In this document: positions 1 to 7,700 of the stretch, piece after piece | Layout of the letters: every line of letters starts with the position of its first letter | Numbering within the stretch: position 1 is the stretch's first letter | NCBI GenBank assembly: GCA_015660615.1 | Contig: DQKQ01000043.1 | Coordinates: 1-13,146 of the forward strand | Length of the DNA: 13,146 nt | Source: Flavobacteriales bacterium | Lineage (GTDB): Bacteria > Bacteroidota > Bacteroidia > Flavobacteriales_D > Sanyastnellaceae | Direction: 5' to 3' | The notes under the pieces: generated by a model | The model's database searches: none | What the model was told of the DNA's origin: nothing | The model's input: only the letters and a program-made list of their open reading frames with translations | Translations under genes and position numbers: made by a program

Positions 1-2568
1 GAAAAAGAAGCGGCTGAAAAAGAAGCTCAAGAAGCGCAAGCAAAAGCAGCGGCAGATGCTGAAGCTGCAGCGAAGAAAGCAGAAGCAGAAGCAGAAGCTG
101 CTATTGCATTAGCTGAGAAAGCTGTCGATCAAAAAGAAGCCACAGAAAAAGCTGCGTCTGAAAAAGCAGAAGCAGATAAAAATGTGATCAAAGCAAAAGA
201 TTCTGTGTCAAATGGAATTAAAGTAGTAGGCAAGGTGGATTTTGCAGCTCAAGCAAAAGAAGCAGAAGAGAAGAAAGCTGTCGCAGCAGTTGCACGAGCA
301 AAAGCGAAAGTTGAAGCAGATAAAATCGTAGTAAAATCGGCCATTCCTACTTTTGAATCTCCTCCTACAAAGGTGGATAATACAGATAACACTTCGGATG
401 ATTTAGTTGTAAAAACTAAGGTTCAGAAGCTGAGTGGCCCTAAAGTGGTTGGAAAGATTGAGCTCCCTGTTGAGAAGAAAAAATCTAAAGACGATGGGAA
501 ACGAAAACGTGTTAGAGTAAAAAAGATAGACGTTAAAAAACAGGCTAACGCCCCAGCACCATCACGCGGAGTTACTCGACCAGCTAGAGCACCAGGTCCA
601 CGTGGGCCGGCAAGAGGTCAACGTACAAGAGGAGCTACAGCAAAAGGGCCTAAAAAGGAGGTTACGCAAGAAGATATTAAAAAGGAGATTAGAGATACAC
701 TTGCTCGTCTATCAGGCGGCAAGAAATCTAAGTCTTCTAAGATGCGTCGCGCTAAGCGTAAAGATATTAAAGACCGTTCAGATGATGAAATAGTACGCCA
801 ACAGTTAGAGGAGACTATTCTTAAACTTACCGAATTCGTTACTGTAGCTGAATTAGCTACTATGATGGATAAGTCTGTTAATGATGTTATCTCTGCTTGC
901 ATGATGCTTGGTATCATGGTTTCGATTAACCAAAGACTAGATTCTGAAACAATCACTATGATTGCTGAAGATTTCGGGTTTGAAGTTGAATTTGTAAGCG
1001 CAGACTTAGAGGATGCAATAGAAGTTGAGGCGGATAATGAAGATGAACTGGTTTCTCGTCCACCGATTATTACTGTAATGGGTCACGTTGATCACGGTAA
1101 GACATCCCTTCTCGACTATATTCGAAAAGCAAACGTTATTGCTGGTGAAGCCGGAGGTATTACTCAGCATATTGGATCTTATTCCGTTTTAGTTGATAGT
1201 GGCGAACAAATTACTTTCTTAGATACACCTGGTCACGAAGCGTTTACCGCTATGCGTGCTCGTGGTGCCCAAGTTACCGACCTTGCGATTATTGTAATTG
1301 CATCTGACGATGCGGTTATGCCCCAAACAAAAGAAGCTATCCACCATGCTCAAGCAGCTGAAATCCCAATGATTTTTGCTCTTAATAAAATGGATAGAGA
1401 GGAGGCGAACCCCGATAAGATTAAAAAAGAACTTAGCGAGATGAATATTCTTGTTGAGGAATGGGGAGGGAAATACCAATGCCAAGAAATTTCTGCCAAA
1501 CAAGGAACTAACATAGAAGAGTTGTTAGAAAAAGTTCTTTTAGAAGCAGAAATGCTAGATCTTAAGGCAAATCCTAACAAGCGTGCCCTTGGAACAGTTG
1601 TTGAATCAACACTTGATAAGGGTCGTGGTTATGTGACTAACCTTCTCGTAGAGTCAGGGACATTGAGGGTGGGTGATCCAATTCTAGCGGGTCAATTCTC
1701 AGGAAAAATTAGAGCCATGTTCGATGAGCGCGGAAATCGTGTGGACGAAGCGGGTCCTTCTTCTCCTATTTCTGTACTTGGATTCGATGGCGCACCTAGT
1801 GCCGGAGATAACTTCAACGTATTTGAGCAGAGCCTAGAAGCTCGAACTATAGCAACAAAGCGCCAACAGCTCCAGCGTGAGCAAGGAGTCCGTACTCAGA
1901 AATCAGTAACTCTTGAAGAGCTTGGACGTCGTATTGCGGTGGGTGAATTCAAGGAGCTTAACCTTATCGTGAAGGGTGACGTGGATGGTTCCATTGAAGC
2001 TTTGAGCGACTCGTTAGAAAAGCTCTCTACTGAGAAAGTTCAGGTGAAGATTATCCATAAGGCGGTAGGCCAAATAACAGAGTCAGATGTCCTTTTAGCA
2101 TCTGCTTCTTCAGCTTACATTATCGGATTCCAAGTTCGCCCATCGGCAACTGCTCGTAAGTTAGCGGAGGAAGAAGATGTTCAGATTAAACTCTACTCTG
2201 TCATCTATAAAGCCATTGAAGAAATGCGTGATGCAATGGAGGGGTTATTATCTGCTATAATTGAAGAAAATATTGTGGGTAGTGCTGAAATTAGAGAAAC
2301 ATTCAAGATTTCTAAACTCGGAACTATTGCTGGATGTATTGTCAATGAAGGTAAAATACTTCGCTCTAGCAGGGTGAGGGTTCTTCGTGAAGGTATAGTC
2401 GTTTATACGGGACTCCTTGGGTCTCTAAAACGATTCAAAGACGACGCGAAAGAAGTAGCTAAAGGATATGAGTGTGGTTTAAACATTGATAAATTCAACG
2501 ACATCAAAGTTGGAGATGTAATTGAAGCTTACGAAGAAGTCGAAGTCAAGCAGACCCTAGAGAGCTAA
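1..2568 (+). CDS. infB: Translation initiation factor IF-2, 5'-truncated by the window edge
   Basis: IF-2 is the cytoplasmic GTPase that places fMet-tRNA on the 30S subunit and promotes subunit joining. The frame is open from base 1, so the true start lies outside the window; the in-frame GTG at 184 is internal. Numbering from the first visible residue (855 visible): residues 1-60 are an Ala/Glu/Lys-rich, probably helical linker; a KVVGK motif occurs near 72 and again near 146; an Arg/Gly-rich stretch lies near 190-215; the IF2_N helical domain is about 271-340. The G domain has G1 GHVDHGKTS (361-369), G3 DTPGHEAF (from 408), G4 NKMD (462-465) and G5 SAK (498-500). Domain II starts near 526, domain III near 655 (LIVKGDVDGS), and the fMet-tRNA-binding C-terminal domain near 760. 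All GTPase motifs are intact. The stop codon overlaps that of the convergent SPOR gene. Identification is secure; only the N-terminus is missing. Confidence 0.97.
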   Translation, partial: EKEAAEKEAQEAQAKAAADAEAAAKKAEAEAEAAIALAEKAVDQKEATEKAASEKAEADKNVIKAKDSVSNGIKVVGKVDFAAQAKEAEEKKAVAAVARAKAKVEADKIVVKSAIPTFESPPTKVDNTDNTSDDLVVKTKVQKLSGPKVVGKIELPVEKKKSKDDGKRKRVRVKKIDVKKQANAPAPSRGVTRPARAPGPRGPARGQRTRGATAKGPKKEVTQEDIKKEIRDTLARLSGGKKSKSSKMRRAKRKDIKDRSDDEIVRQQLEETILKLTEFVTVAELATMMDKSVNDVISACMMLGIMVSINQRLDSETITMIAEDFGFEVEFVSADLEDAIEVEADNEDELVSRPPIITVMGHVDHGKTSLLDYIRKANVIAGEAGGITQHIGSYSVLVDSGEQITFLDTPGHEAFTAMRARGAQVTDLAIIVIASDDAVMPQTKEAIHHAQAAEIPMIFALNKMDREEANPDKIKKELSEMNILVEEWGGKYQCQEISAKQGTNIEELLEKVLLEAEMLDLKANPNKRALGTVVESTLDKGRGYVTNLLVESGTLRVGDPILAGQFSGKIRAMFDERGNRVDEAGPSSPISVLGFDGAPSAGDNFNVFEQSLEARTIATKRQQLQREQGVRTQKSVTLEELGRRIAVGEFKELNLIVKGDVDGSIEALSDSLEKLSTEKVQVKIIHKAVGQITESDVLLASASSAYIIGFQVRPSATARKLAEEEDVQIKLYSVIYKAIEEMRDAMEGLLSAIIEENIVGSAEIRETFKISKLGTIAGCIVNEGKILRSSRVRVLREGIVVYTGLLGSLKRFKDDAKEVAKGYECGLNIDKFNDIKVGDVIEAYEEVEVKQTLES
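79..96 (+). repeat. Three tandem GCAGAA hexamers within infB
   Basis: Three perfect in-frame copies of GCAGAA encode Ala-Glu dipeptides inside the low-complexity Ala/Glu/Lys linker of IF-2. Copy number could change by slippage without breaking the frame. This is a protein-coding low-complexity repeat, not a mobile or regulatory element. Confidence 0.7.
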
Positions 2569-2583
2569 AGCTTAGGTAGCTCT
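2561..2583. terminator. Weak hairpin across the convergent infB/SPOR stop codons
   Basis: Bases 2561-2567 (AGAGCTA) pair perfectly with 2577-2583 (TAGCTCT) around a 9-base loop. The hairpin sits exactly where the two genes end tail to tail, so it could be read as a terminator from either strand. Against this, the stem is only 7 bp, contains four A-T pairs, and has no T-tract on either side. It may be a poor bidirectional terminator or chance; I give it low confidence. Confidence 0.25.
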
Positions 2584-3128
2584 ATGTCTGTTGGTATGAT
2601 TACGGCACTTGGGTATAGTTTTTTCAATCTTGGTAGTGCCGACTCTGCCTCCCATCGGTTCCTGAAATCACCCACCACAACGCTGTAGTTAGGGGCAATA
2701 GATTCTAAGTAAACACTTCTTCCACCTAATCGTTTCCTGCATTTTGCTCGAACTGCTCTGGCGGTTTCTAAATTTCCGAAATGAATTTGGACTCTATACC
2801 CTTTTAAAGTATGTGTCTCAGAGAACGCTTTTAAATCAATCTCTGTGAGAGCAGAATCCATGTTAATTATAACGCTTCCATTGCCATCCCTAATAGGAAG
2901 TGCGGGCAACGTTTTTATTAAAGCGGAAGAATCAAGTTTAATCTCTATGATAGAAGTGTCATTGAGAATAGAATCCTCATTGTTTATGTTAACTGATTGA
3001 ATTTGTGTTGTGTCACAGTCAGTTCTGAAAATGCTCTTCCACCACGAGTTGTCACTTTGAGCTGAAATTGTGCTTGCGTTTAGATAGCAGAAGCAAATTA
3101 TTGCAATTTGATTTAACCTAGGTAACAT
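2565..3128 (-). CDS. Secreted SPOR-domain protein
   Basis: This 187-residue protein has a short hydrophobic N-terminus (about residues 7-23, ending near STISAQ) that looks like a Sec signal peptide. There is no clear lipobox, so it is probably periplasmic. Residues 24-105 are a Ser/Thr/Asp-rich region with no recognised fold. Residues about 109-182 form a SPOR domain, opening with GYRVQIHFG and containing VVVGDFRNRWEAE, a pattern typical of Bacteroidota SPOR proteins. SPOR domains bind glycan strands lacking stem peptides, often at division sites, so a cell-wall role is likely, but the specific job is unknown. The ATG at 3126-3128 is preceded by an A-rich leader rather than a Shine-Dalgarno site, and a good -7 element lies 30 bases upstream. 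The gene is convergent with infB and divergent from the respiratory operon, so it is probably monocistronic. Confidence 0.85.
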   Translation of the reverse strand: MLPRLNQIAIICFCYLNASTISAQSDNSWWKSIFRTDCDTTQIQSVNINNEDSILNDTSIIEIKLDSSALIKTLPALPIRDGNGSVIINMDSALTEIDLKAFSETHTLKGYRVQIHFGNLETARAVRAKCRKRLGGRSVYLESIAPNYSVVVGDFRNRWEAESALPRLKKLYPSAVIIPTDIELPKL

Positions 3129-3157
3129 ATTAGTTGCTTATTTTTTTTTCTTCAAGA

Positions 3158-3165
3158 CAAAACTA
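3158..3165 (-). promoter_or_regulatory. Candidate Bacteroidota -7 element for the SPOR gene
   Basis: Read on the minus strand, these bases are TAGTTTTG, a full match to the Bacteroidota -7 consensus TAnnTTTG. They lie about 30 bases upstream of the SPOR-gene ATG, which would give a short A-rich 5' leader of roughly 20-25 bases. No convincing TTG appears at the -33 position, so the promoter is inferred mainly from the -7 match and its placement. Confidence 0.45.
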
Positions 3166-3236
3166 CCTATAACTACTCATTTAAAGCGTACTAAATTAAG
3201 TATTATTGTTTGGAAAGGTTCTAAATAAGAGAGGGT

Positions 3237-3257
3237 TATGACATTGCTGTGACATAG
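3237..3257 (+). repeat. Phased direct repeat TGACAT upstream of actA
   Basis: Two 10-base copies, TATGACATTG (3237-3246) and TGTGACATAG (3248-3257), agree at 8 of 10 positions and start 11 bp apart, about one helical turn. They lie some 26-46 bp upstream of the candidate actA -7 element, where an activator dimer would typically bind in tandem. The regulator is unknown and the assignment is inference from position and spacing. Confidence 0.35.
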
Positions 3258-3282
3258 TGTGCGATAAGTGTAAAATTCATTG

Positions 3283-3290
3283 TAATTTCG
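3283..3290 (+). promoter_or_regulatory. Candidate -7 element for the act-cox operon
   Basis: TAATTTCG matches the Bacteroidota -7 consensus TAnnTTTG at five of its six fixed positions (C instead of T at the seventh base). It ends 27 bases before the preferred actA ATG. A TGTG at 3258-3261 could serve as a degenerate -33 element (TTTG) at a spacing of 21 bp. The element is weak by sequence, which would fit dependence on an activator. Confidence 0.3.
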
Positions 3291-3317
3291 CGCGTGAATT
3301 GAGTGCACTCGATTGAT

Positions 3318-4745
3318 ATGAAAAAGCCGATGAATAATCGTATAAACCGACTTCAACATATAGCACGTGCTATATGTACCATCCTAGTATTTCAAGTCTT
3401 TGGACTTGCAGCCCAAAGTATTTGGGAGGGTGGAGACCCCATAAATGGTCAATCACTTTTTAACGCAAATTGTGCAGCATGTCATAAGATCACTAACGAG
3501 ATACTCGTGGGACCAGGTCTTGCAGGTATCCAAGATCGTTGGCCATCTGGAGATGAGATGCTTGTACAGTGGATCCAATCTCCAGAAGAGGCAGCAGAGT
3601 CGGGTGATAAATACATCAAAAGTATAGTCGAGCGTTACGTAGGAACTTATGGTTGGATGACTGGGCAAGCGGTTTCTGAAGCTGATATTTCTGATATCCT
3701 TGCATACGTTACATCCCCCCCAGTTGATGGAGGCGGCGATACCGCTTCAAGTGACAACTGTCCGACAATTGATTACAATGCTCCCGAAGAATCAGATTCG
3801 AGTAACGCAATGTGGTTTCTTATTCTCCTGATTTTATTCACGGTTATTGCTTTGAGTGCAGCTGGAGTTAAGCGGTCACTTACCGATGTGATTGCAGAAA
3901 AAGCTGGCGAGGACTTGTTACCGGATACTGGATATCTTGCCAGATTTGGTGGCTGGGCTTGGAACAACCTAGTTATGGTCACTCTAATTGGTATTTTCTT
4001 TGTCTTGTATGGAGTTGTAGTGGGTTATTCAGCGCTTATGGATATCGGTACATACTCTAATTACAGTCCTGAGCAACCTATCGCATTCAACCACAGCATT
4101 CACGTTTGTGAGAATGAGATTGATTGTAAGTACTGTCACAGCAGCGCTTACGATTCTAAGCACGCCGGAATCCCAAGTGCGAACGTTTGTATGAATTGTC
4201 ACAAGGCAATTAAGAAAGGAAAGCGTACAGGAACAGAGGAGATTGAAAAAATATACGCGGCGATAGGATTTGACTCTAGTACGGGTACTTATTTAGATGG
4301 AGACGGTAACAATGGAAAAGCTCTTCCCCAAGACAGCTACAACGGTGAGCCTATTAAATGGAATAAAGTTCACAATCTTCCAGATCACGTTTTCTTCAGT
4401 CACCAACAGCACGTAAATGTAGGTGGTCTTCAATGTCAAAACTGTCACGGAGATGTTTCTACTTATAGTGTAGGAAGGATTGCTCCAGTTGAAGAGATCA
4501 ATACTTTAATTGATACTTACCCTGGGATTATCCAGCTTTCTAAACCTGCCTTAACTATGGGATGGTGTATTGAATGTCACAATAAGGCAGAGATTGATTT
4601 GGCCTCAAGTGGATACTATGAGGAGATGCATGATCGCCTTATGAATTCTGAAAGAGGAAATGAGGAGCTACGCCGATACTTAGAAGACGAAAAAATTACC
4701 GTAAGAGAACTTGGAGGCTGGGAATGCTCTAAGTGTCACTATTAA
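3318..4745 (+). CDS. actA: Alternative complex III subunit ActA, hexaheme cytochrome c (monoheme domain plus pentaheme domain)
   Basis: ActA is the multiheme c-type cytochrome of ACIII that carries electrons from the ActB Fe-S clusters towards the acceptor. I chose the ATG at 3318, giving MKKPMNNR followed by a hydrophobic signal segment. A GTG at 3303 would only add five residues, and ATG 3330 is also possible. The 475 residues carry six CXXCH heme sites. CAACH (52-56) lies in an N-terminal class-I-like cytochrome domain, with Met114 as probable distal ligand. Two membrane helices follow (about 165-184 and 216-240). The pentaheme domain has CKYCH (270-274), CMNCH (291-295), CQNCH (373-377), CIECH (417-421) and CSKCH (470-474), the last one residue from the C-terminus. 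It is first in the operon, 19 bp before actB. The pentaheme part is classic ActA; the extra heme domain could be a tethered electron carrier. Confidence 0.93.
   Translation: MKKPMNNRINRLQHIARAICTILVFQVFGLAAQSIWEGGDPINGQSLFNANCAACHKITNEILVGPGLAGIQDRWPSGDEMLVQWIQSPEEAAESGDKYIKSIVERYVGTYGWMTGQAVSEADISDILAYVTSPPVDGGGDTASSDNCPTIDYNAPEESDSSNAMWFLILLILFTVIALSAAGVKRSLTDVIAEKAGEDLLPDTGYLARFGGWAWNNLVMVTLIGIFFVLYGVVVGYSALMDIGTYSNYSPEQPIAFNHSIHVCENEIDCKYCHSSAYDSKHAGIPSANVCMNCHKAIKKGKRTGTEEIEKIYAAIGFDSSTGTYLDGDGNNGKALPQDSYNGEPIKWNKVHNLPDHVFFSHQQHVNVGGLQCQNCHGDVSTYSVGRIAPVEEINTLIDTYPGIIQLSKPALTMGWCIECHNKAEIDLASSGYYEEMHDRLMNSERGNEELRRYLEDEKITVRELGGWECSKCHY
3356..3377. repeat. Perfect 22-bp palindrome in the first codons of actA
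   Basis: The dyad is centred between 3366 and 3367 with core AGCACGTGCT and pairs perfectly for 11 bp on each side. It covers codons for HIARAIC in the ActA signal peptide, about 40 bp downstream of the start codon. It could be an operator for a dimeric repressor or an mRNA hairpin, but it has no loop and no T-tract, so it is unlikely to be an intrinsic terminator. Function is inferred only. Confidence 0.6.
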
Positions 4746-4764
4746 CAACTGATTCTGACGCCAC

Positions 4765-7700
4765 ATGGCTAACAATAAAAAATACTGGTCCGGATTGGAC
4801 GAATTAGACGGCACGGAAGCGTTCAAGGAAATCCAGGCCAAGGAATTCCAAGAACAGATTCCTGTTGACCAATTTTTAGCAGACGAGCGCCACAGTAGCA
4901 CAACTACTGGTCGTCGTGACTTTTTAAAGTTTATGGGATTCTCTCTTACCGCTGCCACTCTTGCTGCTTGTGAGACTCCTGTAATTAAGTCTATTCCTTA
5001 TACAAATAAACCAGCAGAAATAACTCCAGGTGTAGCTAATTACTACGCTTCGACTTATTACGATGGAATGGATTACTCAAATGTTCTAGTAAAGACTCGT
5101 GAGGGTCGACCAATTTTCATTAAGGGTAACACTTCTACGGGAATAGGCGCTGGAAAGGCCAATTCGCGTGTAATAGGTTCTGTGATGAGCCTTTACGATA
5201 AAGCAAGACTAGATGGCCCTACTCAGAAGGGAAATTCAACAACTTGGGACGATTTAGATAAGGCTATGTCTGCGGCCGTTTCTGGCACTGGTAGAACAGT
5301 TGTTCTTTCAAACACTATAGTAAGTCCCTCTACTGTAAAAGCTATAGAAGCGTTAGGGGCCGAGCACGTTCAATATGATGCTATTTCTTACTCAGCACTT
5401 CGCATGGCTCAAGCTGATGCATTTGGTGTGAATGCTGTTCCTTCTTATCACTTTTCTAAAGCAGAGGTCATAGTAAGTATCGCTGCTGACTTCCTTAACT
5501 CTTGGTTATCTTCAACACTTTACGCACCGGATTACGCTTTATTAAGAGGCCCAGAGCGTGGAAAACAGTCTAAGCATTTTCAGTTTGAGTCAGCGATGAC
5601 TATGACAGGAACTAACGCTGATGTTCGTACTATGATTAAACCCTCCGAAGAGGGTAAGGTTGCAGCTGGATTACTTGCCGCTCTTAAAGGTGCAACAGTT
5701 TCTAATTTAGACCCAGGCGTTATTAAGAGTATAAATGCAGCAGCTAAGTCATTAAATTCATCTAAAGGCAAGTCACTTGTTGTCGCAGGTTCTAATGACC
5801 TTGCAACTCAAACTATTGTTGCAGCGATAAATCAGCAACTTGGAAACTATGGTTCTACATTAGATCTAGAGCGTCCATCTATGGCTTACCGTGGAGATGA
5901 TGCTTCAGTTTCTGATCTTGTGAAGGATATGAATTCCGGAAAGATTTCAACCCTTATCACTTACGGATGTAATCCTTCATATGACCTACCTAATGCAGAT
6001 GCATTTAACACTGGTCTAGCTAAAGTCAAGACTTCAGTTTGTATGAATGGAGTTGCTGATGAAACAGCAGTACGTTCAACATTCGTAGCACCTGATCACC
6101 ACTACTTAGAGAGCTGGAACGATCTTAGCTTAAGCTCAGGCCGTATCGATTTGGTCCAACCTACAATTGAGCCTATATTCAACACACGGGCAGCTCAGGA
6201 ATCATTCCTCAACTGGTCATCCTCTGAAAACAGCGATTGGTACACTTTCCTACGTCGTCAGTACAACGCTTCGTACACATCTGACGCCATGTACTCAGAT
6301 TCAGATTGGAACAGCGCTATTCACGATGGAACTATGACTGGTAATGATTTCCCGGAATCTCCAGAATACACAGCAGCAATTGACACTACTCAAGCTGAGC
6401 GCAAAGTTGCATCAGTAAAAGGAGGTGCATTTGAGCTAGTTACGTATGTTAAGGCAACAGCCGGTTCAGGTAACCACGCTGCCAATCCAATACTCCAAGA
6501 GACGCCAGATCCGGTAACTAAGGTGACTTGGGATAACTACGTTACGATGTCTAAGTCTGACATGGACAGTATGGGTCTCAACACATACATAGCCCAAGAG
6601 GATATGGGGTCTGTTGTAAAAGTTACAGTTAATGGTAAGTCTGTTGAGCTTCCTGCGTTTATGCAGCCAGGCCAAAAGCCAGGTACTCTAGGTATCGCTC
6701 TCGGATACGGTCGTGGATCTAACGGAGAAAACATCGGACAAGCTGCATTCCAAACAGGCGAACAAGGTGAACACCTCACTCACGCTTCAGGACAGCCCAT
6801 GCCGATCGGCGCAAATGCGTACCCGCTAACTTCAACTTCTGAAGGCTATACAATATATGCCAACTACGATGTCAGCATAGAAGCTACTGGCGCAGAATAT
6901 CCACTTGCTTGTACACAGATTCACAATACCTATATGGGACGTGAGTCAGTTGTAAAAGAAACTTCTTTCGATTCATATTTAGCTGAAGCTGGAAAAGCAA
7001 AGGGTGAAGCTTCTTGGAACAAAGCTCACAGGCTTAACGTTCACGAGGATACGAACCATGATGGTGTAATAGATGCTCGTGATAAAAAGACTACGAGCGC
7101 ATTCGACCTTTGGCACAGTCACCCTGTAGAGGAAGTGGGCCACCGTTGGGGTATGACTATTGACCTTACAACTTGTACAGGTTGTAGCGCGTGTGTAACA
7201 GCTTGTAACATAGAAAATAACGTAAGTGTTGTTGGAAAGGACGAAGTGTTAAGGCACCGCGATATGCACTGGATACGGATAGATCGTTACTACGCTTCTG
7301 ATTTCTCTCTTGAAAAAGGAGAGGAGGAAGGTGTGGGTGTAATTGAAAGCTACGGCCGTATGGAGGATCCTTCAGAGAACCCTCAAACAGTCCACATGCC
7401 TATGATGTGTCAACACTGTAACCACGCTCCTTGTGAGACGGTTTGCCCTGTTGCTGCTACGACTCATAGCAATGAGGGTTTAAACCAAATGACCTACAAT
7501 CGTTGTATCGGTACACGTTACTGCGCTAACAACTGCCCTTACAAGGTTCGTCGATTTAACTGGTTTAATTATAAAGGTTATAAGAAGTTCGAACACGTTA
7601 ATCCGGCTCATGACTCATTAGCTCGACTAATTCTAAATCCTGATGTTACTGTTCGTGCTCGTGGAGTAATGGAAAAATGCTCTATGTGTGTGCAGCGTAT

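Noticed and set aside
184..186. GTG as the start of infB
   Set aside because: The same frame stays open to base 1 with matching Ala/Glu/Lys-rich IF-2 linker sequence, so this is an internal Val codon and the gene is truncated by the window edge.
618..956. Open frame of 112 codons on the minus strand
   Set aside because: It is the antisense shadow of the IF-2 coding sequence; the plus-strand frame has clear IF-2 domains here.
1219..1580. Two overlapping minus-strand open frames within the IF-2 G domain
   Set aside because: They are opposite invariant GTPase motifs, resemble no family I know, and are best explained as codon-bias shadows.
3141..3149. Run of nine T residues as an intrinsic terminator
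   Set aside because: No stem precedes it on the plus strand; on the minus strand it is the A-rich leader of the SPOR gene.
3303..3305. GTG as the start of actA
   Set aside because: It adds five residues (VHSID) that are unlike a signal-peptide n-region; the ATG at 3318 gives a Lys-rich start directly before the hydrophobic core.
3177..3359. A 60-codon minus-strand open frame covering the divergent promoter region
   Set aside because: It would overlap the start of actA and its candidate promoter elements, and its product has no recognisable feature.
7504..7536. Thr917 as a damaging loss of a cluster ligand in ActB
   Set aside because: A missing second cysteine in this group is what is expected for the [3Fe-4S] cluster of ACIII, so it is a normal feature.
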